Below, in pieces: positions 50,972 through 59,410 of a stretch of DNA of 64,000 bases. The DNA lies in assembly GCA_964424805.1 (NCBI GenBank), contig CAYRKH010000003.1, forward strand, positions 54,187 through 118,186, in the 5' to 3' direction. The notes under the pieces were generated by a model. It searched no databases and was not told the DNA's origin. It worked only from the letters and a program-made list of their open reading frames with translations. Numbering within the stretch: position 1 is the first letter of the stretch; each line of letters opens with the position of its first letter. The stretch comes from IDS-8 sp964424805 (lineage in GTDB: Bacteria; Pseudomonadota; Gammaproteobacteria; Steroidobacterales; Woeseiaceae). The position numbers and the translations under genes were made by a program.

Positions 50972-51964
50972 CTAGATCAGGCCGACCGCCTCGTAGCTCC
51001 TGGCGGTGGCGCCGATGCCCCGGTGCAGGTCGAACTGCGGTTCGTAGCCCAGGAGACGGCGGGCCTTGTCGATGTTGAACGAGCGGTTCATCTGGAAGAA
51101 TTCCACGCGGCGCCGGTACAGCGGCGGCGACGACAGCCCGAGCGTCCGGTAAACATCCTCGCACACCGCCGCGGCGAGGTAGACGGGCCGGAGCGGCACG
51201 CGCAGCTTCGGCCGCCGCACGTGCAACGCACTCGCCACCTCCGTGACGATCTCGTTGATCGTGCAGTGCTGGGCACCGCCGATGATGAACACCTCGTTCA
51301 AAGCCTCCTCGCGCTCGCTGGCGAGGAGGAAGCCCTGCACGAGATCGTCGATGTAAACCATGTGGAACAGCGTCTCGCCGCTGCCGATCATGACGAAAAC
51401 GCCCTTCTTTATCGCTTTGAAAAGCTTGACGAAACGTCGATCGCCCGGCCCGTAGATGCCGGCCGGCCTGATGACGGTGCCGGGGAGGCCCCGGGCAAAG
51501 AACTCGTGCGCGACCTGTTCGCCATCGAGCTTGCTGCGCTGGTAGTGATCGTTCGGCTTGAAGCGGCAGGACTCGGTCGCGCCGGGACGGTCGACGCCGC
51601 CGTGCACCCCTATCGTCGAGCAGTGAATGAAGCGGCCCACGCCCTGGTCGAGCGCGGACTTCAGCAGGTGACGGGTGGCATGAACGTTCACCCTGGAGAA
51701 CTCCTCCAGGTCCGCATGTTCCCGCCGGAAGCTTGCCGCAATGTGAAAAACCCGGTCGAACGGGCGCATGTGCCGCGCCACCTGCTCGTAGTCGGTGATG
51801 TCCAGCGCGACGATTTCTACCCCGAGGTTACGCAGCTCGCGGACATCGGAGCTCTCACGGACGAAGGCCGTGACCCGGTGACCGTCCTGTACCAGTCGGC
51901 GCGCCAGGGATCCGCCGGTGAATCCGGTCGCGCCGGTGACCAGGACTGAGCTCATGCGGGTCAT
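50972..51964 (-). CDS. NAD-dependent epimerase/dehydratase (extended SDR)
   Basis: A 330-residue extended SDR: GATGFTGG (11-18), STIGVHGG (116-123) with the catalytic serine or threonine region, Tyr141-x3-Lys145, and a C-terminal PPLYRRRVEFF segment shared with the epimerase at 6921-7925. The ATG at 51964 was chosen because GAGG lies at good spacing; ATG 51955 is possible. It probably makes an activated sugar for the polymer. It is on the minus strand between two plus-strand runs. Substrate unknown. Confidence 0.85.
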   Translation of the reverse strand: MTRMSSVLVTGATGFTGGSLARRLVQDGHRVTAFVRESSDVRELRNLGVEIVALDITDYEQVARHMRPFDRVFHIAASFRREHADLEEFSRVNVHATRHLLKSALDQGVGRFIHCSTIGVHGGVDRPGATESCRFKPNDHYQRSKLDGEQVAHEFFARGLPGTVIRPAGIYGPGDRRFVKLFKAIKKGVFVMIGSGETLFHMVYIDDLVQGFLLASEREEALNEVFIIGGAQHCTINEIVTEVASALHVRRPKLRVPLRPVYLAAAVCEDVYRTLGLSSPPLYRRRVEFFQMNRSFNIDKARRLLGYEPQFDLHRGIGATARSYEAVGLI

Positions 51965-52097
51965 GATATCCTCGGGGACCTGCGCTGGCCAGACCGCGGC
52001 ATCGGTCGAATCGTGGCGCCGCATCTACTAAATCCCTTGAGAGAATTTCTGCGAGCCGGCACGGCCGGACGGACTGCTGTATGAGCGTGCAGGTGAG

Positions 52098-52943
52098 ATG
52101 AGCGTTGGAGTAGTGAATGGCGAAGCGGCCAGCTTCTTCGTGGACGCCCACGTGCACCTCTACCCGTTCATGTCGGTCCGGCGGGTTCTCGATGCTGCCG
52201 AAAGGAACCTGCTCGACGGCAGGAGCCGGTCCGGGCACTCCTGTGGCCTCCTCGTGATTGCCGATCCGGAGGGAGTGGAAGGCTATGCGCGCCTGCTGTC
52301 GGGCAGCGGCGTGCTGCGGGATCGCGACGGGTCGGACCGCTGGCGGCGTGTGGCAGCGGACGGTCGTTCCGTGACCTTCCGGCGGCCCTCCGGCACGGCT
52401 ATCATCGCCGTGAAAGGGCAGCAGCTGATCACCCGCGAAGGGCTGGAAGTGCTGGGTGCGGGCTACGCCGGAAGCCTGCCTTCCGGGCTCCCGCTGGCAA
52501 AGCTGGTCGACAGGATTCGCGCGGCAGGCGGATCGTCCATCGTCGCCTGGGGCGCCGGGAAGTGGCTGGGCCGGCGCGGTCGCGTCGTGGCCGAGATGAT
52601 AATCGCCGAAGGCGGCCGCCCCGACGTCATGCTGGCGGACAACGGCGGGCGGCCGTGGTGCTGGTTCCGCGTGCCCCAGTTCGAGCTGGCGGCCGCCCGC
52701 GACATGCGAGTCGTCGCCGGATCCGATCCTTTGCCCTTGACGGGAGAAGAAAACCGCGTGGGCAGCTATGGCTTCCGGGTGGGAGTGCACCGCACGGAAG
52801 ACCGTCCGATGGCCGATGCGTTCTGGAGAGCACTGGAGCGTGCTGAAACACCGACGGAAATAGTCGGGGCACCGATGGCTATGAGCCGCTTCGCCGCCAA
52901 CCAGCTTCGACTTCGCTTGCGGAACAGGCGCGAGCAGCGATGA
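52098..52943 (+). CDS. PHP/metal-dependent hydrolase-like protein
   Basis: A 281-residue protein with an N-terminal DAHVHLYP (16-23), the His-x-His pair that opens PHP and amidohydrolase metal sites, and further DPLPLTGEE and GSYGFRVGVH segments towards the C-terminus. I do not recognise a named family; a metal-dependent phosphatase or hydrolase is plausible from the motif and length, but the other metal ligands are not clear. Its stop overlaps the start of the next GT4 gene (ATGA), so it belongs to the polysaccharide transcription unit. Confidence 0.65.
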   Translation: MSVGVVNGEAASFFVDAHVHLYPFMSVRRVLDAAERNLLDGRSRSGHSCGLLVIADPEGVEGYARLLSGSGVLRDRDGSDRWRRVAADGRSVTFRRPSGTAIIAVKGQQLITREGLEVLGAGYAGSLPSGLPLAKLVDRIRAAGGSSIVAWGAGKWLGRRGRVVAEMIIAEGGRPDVMLADNGGRPWCWFRVPQFELAAARDMRVVAGSDPLPLTGEENRVGSYGFRVGVHRTEDRPMADAFWRALERAETPTEIVGAPMAMSRFAANQLRLRLRNRREQR

Positions 52944-54109
52944 GAATCCTGTTCCTTGCACCGCATCCGTTCTTCCAGGAGCGAGGAACACCGATCGCGG
53001 TACACATGATGCTCAAGGCATTGTCCGAGCGCGGCGACGAGATCGACGTCCTCACGTTTCATCTCGGCGAGAATCGCAGCTATCCCAAGGTGAGGCTGTC
53101 CCGAACCCGGCCGCCGTTCCCTCCGTCCTCGATAGCGCCGGGATTCTCGTGGAAGAAGGTGTACTGCGACCTGTTTCTCCTGCGCGATGCCGTGAAGATG
53201 GTGCGCGCGCGCCGCTACGACCTGGTCCACGCGGTCGAGGAAGCAAGCTTCATCGCCATGGCGCTGTGCAGGATGTACCGCATCCCCTACGTCATCGACA
53301 TGGACTCGTCGATGTCCTTGCAGATAGTGGAGCGGTTCCGTTGGCTGCATCCCCTGAGCTGGCTGCTGCGCCGGCTGGAGGAGATGCCCCTGGCGCGTGC
53401 GATTGCCGTCGTGCCGATGTGCGAGGATCTCGCGGTGCAGGCTCGCCGTGCGTCCCGCGGCATCGTGCACGTGCTGAAGGACGTCAGCCTGATCGCCGAA
53501 AACCCGAAGGCTACCTCCGAGGACCTGCGCGAGCTGCTCGGCATCGAAGGCCCCATCCTCATGTACGTCGGCAACCTGGAGCGCTACCAGGGCATCGGCC
53601 TGCTGCTGGAAGGCTTCGCGAGGGTGCTCGAGTCGCACCCGCACACGGCACTGGTCATCATCGGCGGAAGCGAACGGCACATCGCCAGGTACAGCAACAA
53701 GGCGCGTGCCCTGGCCCTGGGCGACAACGTTCATTTCCTCGGGCCACGGCCGGTGTCGGCGCTCGGCGGCTACCTGGCACAGGCCGACCTGCTGGTGTCG
53801 CCGCGTATCCACGGCAATAACACGCCGATGAAGATATACAGCTACCTCGATTCCGGAGTGGCGGTCGTCGCGACCGCGCTGCCGACCCACACCCAGGTAA
53901 TGACCGAGGACGAGGCGGCGCTGGCGCCGCCGGAGCCCGCCGCCCTGGCGGCAACGATCAACCGTCTGCTGGACGACGCCCGGGAACGCGAGCGGCTCGC
54001 CTCCAACGCCAAGAGCCTCGTTCGCCGTGAGCACAGCTGGCCGTCCTTTCGCAGGCGGGTCGAGGTATTGTTCGGTGAGCTGGAGGGCCGCCTTGCGCAG
54101 AACAGCTGA
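52940..54109 (+). CDS. GT4-family glycosyltransferase
   Basis: A 389-residue GT-B enzyme: MRILFLAPHPFFQERGTPIAVH at the start, DLVHAVEEASFIA, MYVGNLERYQGIGLLLEGF, IIGGSERH and a C-terminal region SPRIHGNNTPMKIYSYLDSGVAVVAT that replaces the usual EX7E. This variant is common in EPS loci of PEP-CTERM bacteria. It is coupled to the PHP-like gene upstream and followed 60 bases later by the YbhN-type gene. It would add a sugar on the cytoplasmic side. Confidence 0.88.
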   Translation: MRILFLAPHPFFQERGTPIAVHMMLKALSERGDEIDVLTFHLGENRSYPKVRLSRTRPPFPPSSIAPGFSWKKVYCDLFLLRDAVKMVRARRYDLVHAVEEASFIAMALCRMYRIPYVIDMDSSMSLQIVERFRWLHPLSWLLRRLEEMPLARAIAVVPMCEDLAVQARRASRGIVHVLKDVSLIAENPKATSEDLRELLGIEGPILMYVGNLERYQGIGLLLEGFARVLESHPHTALVIIGGSERHIARYSNKARALALGDNVHFLGPRPVSALGGYLAQADLLVSPRIHGNNTPMKIYSYLDSGVAVVATALPTHTQVMTEDEAALAPPEPAALAATINRLLDDARERERLASNAKSLVRREHSWPSFRRRVEVLFGELEGRLAQNS

Positions 54110-54169
54110 AATACCGCCCGCCGGCCGTGATCGTTCGGGCCCGCCGCCGGCCCCGCAGGAACCTGTCCG

Positions 54170-55207
54170 TTGAGCCGTTCGGGGAACAGGAGAACCCGGC
54201 AGGTACTGCAGGTCCTGTGCAGCGTCGGCCTGCTGGCCGTGCTGCTCTGGCTCGTGAACCCGGGCCAGGTCGCGGAGAGCATCTCCGGCGCGGATTCCGT
54301 GCTGCTGGCCGGCGCCCTGGTACTGGCGTTCGCCAACCGGGTGCTGATGGCCGTCAAGTGGAACGTCCTCGCCCGTTCGGCCGGCGTGAAGGTGCCGTGG
54401 CTCACGGCTGTCAACGTTTACTTTACCGCGACCTTCGCCGGGATTTTCCTTCCGCCGACCATCGGGGGCGACGCCGTCAGGACACTGATCCTGTCACGCC
54501 GGTATTCGCGCACGGCAGAGATAATTTCATCCATCATCGTCGAGCGGGTGCTTGGCCTGCTCGTGCTTGCCCTGTTCGGGATGCTGGCCGTTGCCATACT
54601 GGCCCTGCTGTTTGCGGACCGCGTTCCGGCAGCGCGTTCCATCGCCATAGTCATGGCGCTATCGACGATCGTTCTTTTCCTCGCGGTGACGCTGCTCACC
54701 CGGCCGGCTTTCTACGCCTGGGTAAGCCGCGGGATCGAGAAGCTGCGGCAGAGGGGCGGATTCTGGTCACGGCACGCAGACCTGATCGACAACGTCCGGC
54801 TATCGTGCGCGAGCTTCAACGAGCGGCCGTCCGCGGCGGTGACGTTCAGTCTCCTGACAGTCCTCGAAAAGGTGCTGGCCATCTTCAGGGCCTGGGTGGT
54901 GGCGGTCGCTTTCGGGGTAACCGTCGACCCGCTGCTCTTCTTCGTGGTGATACCGGTCGAGAACTTCGTGTCGCGGCTGCCGGTATCCTTCGACGGGTTC
55001 GGCCTGCGGGAAGGTGTGTTTCTCTCGGCGCTTTCCCTGTTCGGCGTGCCGCCCGCCACGTCACTCGCCGTCGGCCTCGTCTACCACGTCCTGTTCATCG
55101 TTGCGGTGCTGCCGGGTGCATGGTTCCTGGCGACACAGTGGCAATCGGTAATTTCTACAAAGACGGATTCGGCCGAACGGCCGGTGAACCCGGTGGCTCC
55201 CCGATGA
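54170..55207 (+). CDS. YbhN/LPG-synthetase-type flippase-like membrane protein
   Basis: A 345-residue integral membrane protein with about eight helices, related to the UPF0104/YbhN and N-terminal MprF/AglD group (VYFTATFAGIFLPPTIGGDAVRTLIL, ENFVSRLPVSFDGFGLREGVFL near the C-terminal helices). Members are linked to lipid flipping or to lysyl-phosphatidylglycerol transport and in EPS loci probably move a lipid-linked sugar. The start is TTG at 54170, with AGGA ten bases upstream. Exact role not inferable. Confidence 0.8.
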   Translation: MSRSGNRRTRQVLQVLCSVGLLAVLLWLVNPGQVAESISGADSVLLAGALVLAFANRVLMAVKWNVLARSAGVKVPWLTAVNVYFTATFAGIFLPPTIGGDAVRTLILSRRYSRTAEIISSIIVERVLGLLVLALFGMLAVAILALLFADRVPAARSIAIVMALSTIVLFLAVTLLTRPAFYAWVSRGIEKLRQRGGFWSRHADLIDNVRLSCASFNERPSAAVTFSLLTVLEKVLAIFRAWVVAVAFGVTVDPLLFFVVIPVENFVSRLPVSFDGFGLREGVFLSALSLFGVPPATSLAVGLVYHVLFIVAVLPGAWFLATQWQSVISTKTDSAERPVNPVAPR

Positions 55208-55298
55208 ACGCCCGCGGCGAACCCGGTACACTCGACATGCATTCGCAGGTACAGGGCGCCGGGGACCGCGGCCGAACCCTGGCCGCAACTGGATTACG

Positions 55299-56372
55299 AT
55301 GAACCGATATGGCGCGGCGCTCTTTTCGACCGGCCGCCGGATCTCGTCCGGCGACCGACCGGCGAGTGCGCCTTTCGACCGCTTGCTGACGGGCGCGGTG
55401 CTGGCGGTGCTGCTGGTCACGGCGGCTTCCTTTCTTGCGCGTGCCTCCTGGCTGCTCGAGCTGCTGACGCACTTCCGGTTCCAGATGGTGCTGGCGTCGG
55501 CGGTGCTGCTCCTTTGCGCACTGCTGCGGCGCCGGCTGGTCGTCGCCGCGCTCGGCGCCCTGGCGACGGCGGCGAATGCGGCGCCGCTGGTGCCGTTCCT
55601 GATGCCCGTGCCGGCGAATGCCGAAGCGGCCGGGCATACGCTACGTCTCATGGCAGCCAACGTGCACTACCGGAATTTCGACTATGCGGCGCTGCTCGAA
55701 GAGGTTCGCCGGCAGGATCCGGACATCCTCGGGCTGCTGGAAGTCGACCAGGCCTGGGTCGACGGGGTGTCGGCCCTCGAATCGGAATTTCGCTGGAGCG
55801 TCCTGCGGCCCCTGGAGGGAGCGTACGGACTCGCGCTCTACAGCAAGGTGCCGCTGCGCCGGCTGCCGGAGAGCCCGTATATCCAGGACGGCTTCCAGAC
55901 GGCGGTCACGGTCGAGCTCACGATCGATGCCGTGCCGGTTACGCTGGTACTGGCACACGTGCGTGCACCGATGGGCCCCGCCAAGGCGAAGCTGCGAAAC
56001 ACGCAGTTCTCCCGCCTCGCCGCCATGCTGACGGCCGACGAGAATAGTGCGAAGATCCTGCTCGGCGACCTGAACACGACACCGTGGTCGCCGTATTACC
56101 AGGAGCTCGCGTCCACGACCGGGATGCGCAGCGCGGCACTCGGGCGCGGTTACCTGCCCACGTGGCCTGCGGGTTTCAGCCTGCTGAAAATCCCCATCGA
56201 TCACTGCCTCGTCTCGGACGCGCTGCGCGTCAGCAACTTCCGCACGGGTGCGAATTTCGGCTCCGACCACCTGCCCGTCGTCATCGACGTGGCGACCGCC
56301 GGCAGCGAACCCCTGGCAACGGCGGCGCCACGGGCGCACGCGCTGCGAGACAAGGAATGGCACCACCGATGA
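55299..56372 (+). CDS. Membrane-anchored endonuclease/exonuclease/phosphatase-family protein
   Basis: A 357-residue protein: two or three N-terminal hydrophobic helices (about 30-105), then an EEP catalytic domain with Asn121 (MAANVHYRNF), Glu148 (LLEVDQ), GDLNTTPW (256-263), DHCLV (301-305) and GSDHLPV (321-327), all the usual metal and catalytic positions. The membrane anchor as in YafD suggests a periplasmic or membrane phosphodiesterase or phosphatase, possibly acting on lipid-linked intermediates. It overlaps the sulfotransferase start by ATGA. Confidence 0.85.
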   Translation: MNRYGAALFSTGRRISSGDRPASAPFDRLLTGAVLAVLLVTAASFLARASWLLELLTHFRFQMVLASAVLLLCALLRRRLVVAALGALATAANAAPLVPFLMPVPANAEAAGHTLRLMAANVHYRNFDYAALLEEVRRQDPDILGLLEVDQAWVDGVSALESEFRWSVLRPLEGAYGLALYSKVPLRRLPESPYIQDGFQTAVTVELTIDAVPVTLVLAHVRAPMGPAKAKLRNTQFSRLAAMLTADENSAKILLGDLNTTPWSPYYQELASTTGMRSAALGRGYLPTWPAGFSLLKIPIDHCLVSDALRVSNFRTGANFGSDHLPVVIDVATAGSEPLATAAPRAHALRDKEWHHR

Positions 56373-57328
56373 TCCGGCCCATCATACTCGTTGGCATGAA
56401 CCGCTCGGGAACCAAGTGGCTCTCGAACACCATAAGCCGCCACCCGGACGTGATCGCCGTGCAAAGCAAGAGAACCAACGGCATCGTGGAAACGAACATG
56501 TTCGGGGCGCTGCCGGAAAAGTTCGACCTGTCGGTTCCCGACGAGTACATCGGTTTGGTCGAGCTGTGGGCAGCGACGCATTTCTTCAGGATTACCGGGG
56601 TCGACAAGGAACTGTTCTATCGACTTTCCCCGAGGCCAGCGAACGGACTGCAGCTGTTCGAGGTCCTGATGAATGAGTACGCGCGCCGCAACGACAAGAA
56701 GTACTGGTTGCAGAAGACGACGCCGCTGAGGGCGCAGGAAGTGCTCGAGCACTTCGCGCAAGCGCGCGCCGTGGTGATTCGGCGGGACTTGATGGATACG
56801 GTGCGCTCGACCGTCGCAATGCAGGGCTGGCGCGGCAAGCGCAACCTCTTCAGGGCTACCTGGTATGGCGTCTACCAGCGAAAGCTGCTGAACCGGCTGT
56901 GCCGGCGTTATCCGGTCGTCGAGATGGATTTCGACAGGCTTCGCGCCGATCCCGATCGCGAAGAAGCGCGGCTGTTCACCGAGCTCGGATTGTCCGGCGG
57001 CAACCTTGCCGAAGACAAATCCTTCCCCCCCAATTCAACTTTCGGCAGCCGCCAGCAGCGGCAGGACGTCCTGTCGCGCCGCGCCTGGCTGGTTGCCAGG
57101 AGCCTGGCATGGATGGTCTGGCTCATACCGTTGCCGGTCCTGTCGGCGGCGATCGCCGTCCGGCGCCTGTTTCGCCGCCGGCGGATCACGCCGCTGGTTT
57201 CCGACACCTTCGGCGACGTCGGCGACGCGCTGGTCGATCGCTCCGGCGGAGCGGTCAGGCCTGTTCACAACCGTGAGGACGCGGCTTCATCCCGCCGGAT
57301 CACCCGCCGCCGCGATTCGCTTTCCTAG
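56369..57328 (+). CDS. Sulfotransferase-family protein
   Basis: A 319-residue sulfotransferase: IILVGMNRSGTKWLS (5'-phosphosulfate loop GMNRSGTK at 9-16), WLQKTTPLRAQE, RAVVIRRDLMDTVRSTVAMQ for the 3'-phosphate site, and MDFDRLRADPDRE. A hydrophobic segment (about 245-262) near the C-terminus followed by RRLFRRRR indicates a membrane attachment, unlike the other three in the window. It begins in the ATGA overlap with the EEP-family gene and is convergent with the second AsnB gene, 14 bases away. Confidence 0.82.
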   Translation: MIRPIILVGMNRSGTKWLSNTISRHPDVIAVQSKRTNGIVETNMFGALPEKFDLSVPDEYIGLVELWAATHFFRITGVDKELFYRLSPRPANGLQLFEVLMNEYARRNDKKYWLQKTTPLRAQEVLEHFAQARAVVIRRDLMDTVRSTVAMQGWRGKRNLFRATWYGVYQRKLLNRLCRRYPVVEMDFDRLRADPDREEARLFTELGLSGGNLAEDKSFPPNSTFGSRQQRQDVLSRRAWLVARSLAWMVWLIPLPVLSAAIAVRRLFRRRRITPLVSDTFGDVGDALVDRSGGAVRPVHNREDAASSRRITRRRDSLS

Positions 57329-57342
57329 CGCGACCCGCAGGT

Positions 57343-59310
57343 CTACAGGGCAACCGAGCGGTTGGTGTCGCCGGTGCTGCACTCGGCGAGCTCCTGCCGG
57401 AAATCGGCAAGGGACTGGCCTTCGATGTGGATCCGGTACCAGGCTTCCAGGCTGGCCAGGAGCCACAGGCGATTGCCGTGATCGCGGGCATGGTGCAGGT
57501 GCGCGGCAAGCAGCGCCTCGATCGGTTTCGACGCGAGCCAGGCTTCTGAAACCAGCCGCGACTGCGGCAGCATCGTTCGGAACACCTTCTCGTACTCGTG
57601 CCGCAGCAAGTACGGCAGGGCCGAGGAGAATCCCTGCTTCGGCTTTTCCATGTTCTCGCGCGGCAGGTAGCGCGCCGCGAGCTTGCGCTGCAGGTAACGC
57701 AATGACAGGCCGCGCACCTTGTAGCGTGCGGGCAGCCGGGCGCAGAACTCCGCCAGGCGGTAATCCATGAACGGGCTGCGGACTTCGAGCCCGAACGCCA
57801 TGCTCATCCGGTCGGAGATCATGACGGGGTGGTCCGGCAGCCGCGACTGCGTGTCGGTGTACAGCATGCGGTCTAGCGGTGAACCGGCAGGCGCCGCCTC
57901 GTAGTACCCGACCATGTCCGCCTCGCCATCCGCTCCGCGCAACAGGTCGAACATGCGGACGGTGTAGAGCTCGCGCCGCAGTTCCGGGGTGAAATAAAAG
58001 TAGCTCAGGGAACGCGCATAGCGTCGGCCGCCTTCGAGAAACGCGAGCTCCTGCAGCCATTTCAACTGGTGGCTCTTCGCCTTGTACCAACCGCCGTCCG
58101 GGAGGGCCGACAGCAGTGGACCGGCCACGTTTCGCCGCAGGAACGCCGGCACCCGCGCGTACCAGTCGGCGTACAGGTTCCCGTAATAGCGGTCGTAACC
58201 GCCGAACAGCTCGTCGCCGCCGTCACCGCCGAGCACCACCTTGACGGATTCGCGCGCCAGCCTGGATACGGTCCAGCTGCAGACGGACAGCGGGTCGGAC
58301 GGCTCGTCGAGGTGGTAGACGACTTCCGCCAGGTTGTCGATGACGGACGGCAGGGTAGTGAATTCGTGGTGGTCGGTGCCGTAGTAGGCGGCGACGCGTC
58401 TCGCATCCGCGGCTTCATTGAACCGCGGATGCGGGATGCCGACGGTGAAGGTCGGCAGGTCGCGGACACCGAGATCGCGGCAAAGCATGGCCACGATCAT
58501 CGACGAGTCGAGCCCGCCGCTCAGCAGCGCGCCGACGGGGACGTCGCTTACCATGTGATGACGCAGGGTGTCGACGAGAATGGAGTGGAGTTCCTCGAGC
58601 AGCTCAGGTTCCCGCCCCCGGTTCTTGTCGCGGAAGTCGAGGTCCCAGTAGCGGTGGATCTCCGGCTCTGACCCGGGCCGGTACAGCAGGTAATGCGCCG
58701 GCGGCAACTTCAGCACGTCCTGGAACATGGTTTTCGGCGGGCAGATGAGGCGCAGGGTGAGGTACTGGTCGAGTGCCTGGGGAGAGAGCTTTCGCAGGGC
58801 GCCGTCGACGGCGGTCAGCGCCTTGATCTCCGAGGCGAACAGGAGACGATCGCCGCGCCGCGACCAGAAGAACGGTTTCTGGCCGAGATGATCGCGCGCC
58901 GCGAACAGGCAGTTCTCGCGGCGGTCCCAGATCGCGAATGCGAACATGCCCCTCAGGTGCTGCAGGCAATCGGTGCCATACTCCTCGTACAGGTGCAGGA
59001 TGACCTCGGTATCGCTTGCCGTTTTGAAGCGGTAGCCGCGGCCTTCGAGCGTCGCGCGCAGCTCGCGCCAGTTGTAGATCTCGCCGTTGCAGACCACGTG
59101 CCGGTCGCCGCGCGCGTTCGAGATCGGCTGGCGGCCGCCGGTGAGGTCGATGATCGAAAGGCGCCGGTGCCCGAGCGTGCCGGCCCCGTCCCGGACGGTA
59201 TCGACATCATCGGGGCCGCGATGGGCGAGCGCGGCCAGCATGCGGTCTATCGTCCGGCCGGCGGGGTTCCCCGCTGCCGTGCGTTCGACGATGCCTGCAA
59301 TACCGCACAT
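57343..59310 (-). CDS. asnB: Glutamine-dependent asparagine synthetase-like amidotransferase, second copy
   Basis: A 655-residue AsnB-type enzyme: Cys2 (MCGIAGI), RGPDD, NGEIYN in the glutaminase domain; SGGLDSS and GGDGGDELFGGY in the synthetase domain. It differs clearly from the 20645-22504 protein in length and in the regions around the synthetase core, so the two AsnB proteins may have different substrates; EPS-linked ones are generally presumed to amidate uronate or amino-sugar precursors. It is divergent from gltX with a 100-base gap, marking the right end of the polysaccharide genes. Confidence 0.9.
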   Translation of the reverse strand: MCGIAGIVERTAAGNPAGRTIDRMLAALAHRGPDDVDTVRDGAGTLGHRRLSIIDLTGGRQPISNARGDRHVVCNGEIYNWRELRATLEGRGYRFKTASDTEVILHLYEEYGTDCLQHLRGMFAFAIWDRRENCLFAARDHLGQKPFFWSRRGDRLLFASEIKALTAVDGALRKLSPQALDQYLTLRLICPPKTMFQDVLKLPPAHYLLYRPGSEPEIHRYWDLDFRDKNRGREPELLEELHSILVDTLRHHMVSDVPVGALLSGGLDSSMIVAMLCRDLGVRDLPTFTVGIPHPRFNEAADARRVAAYYGTDHHEFTTLPSVIDNLAEVVYHLDEPSDPLSVCSWTVSRLARESVKVVLGGDGGDELFGGYDRYYGNLYADWYARVPAFLRRNVAGPLLSALPDGGWYKAKSHQLKWLQELAFLEGGRRYARSLSYFYFTPELRRELYTVRMFDLLRGADGEADMVGYYEAAPAGSPLDRMLYTDTQSRLPDHPVMISDRMSMAFGLEVRSPFMDYRLAEFCARLPARYKVRGLSLRYLQRKLAARYLPRENMEKPKQGFSSALPYLLRHEYEKVFRTMLPQSRLVSEAWLASKPIEALLAAHLHHARDHGNRLWLLASLEAWYRIHIEGQSLADFRQELAECSTGDTNRSVAL

Positions 59311-59368
59311 ACTCTCTTCCTTTTCACCCGGGCGATCGCCGCCCCGAACTCTCGATGGCTCGCTGTTC

Positions 59369-59374
59369 TATAAT
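59369..59374 (+). promoter_or_regulatory. -10 element of gltX
   Basis: TATAAT is a perfect -10 and lies 37 bases before the gltX ATG. The -35 seventeen bases upstream (GAACTC) is poor. Confidence 0.55.
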
Positions 59375-59410
59375 CGGCGTCCGCCAGGCCACCGAGGCGT
59401 CACTTGCATC

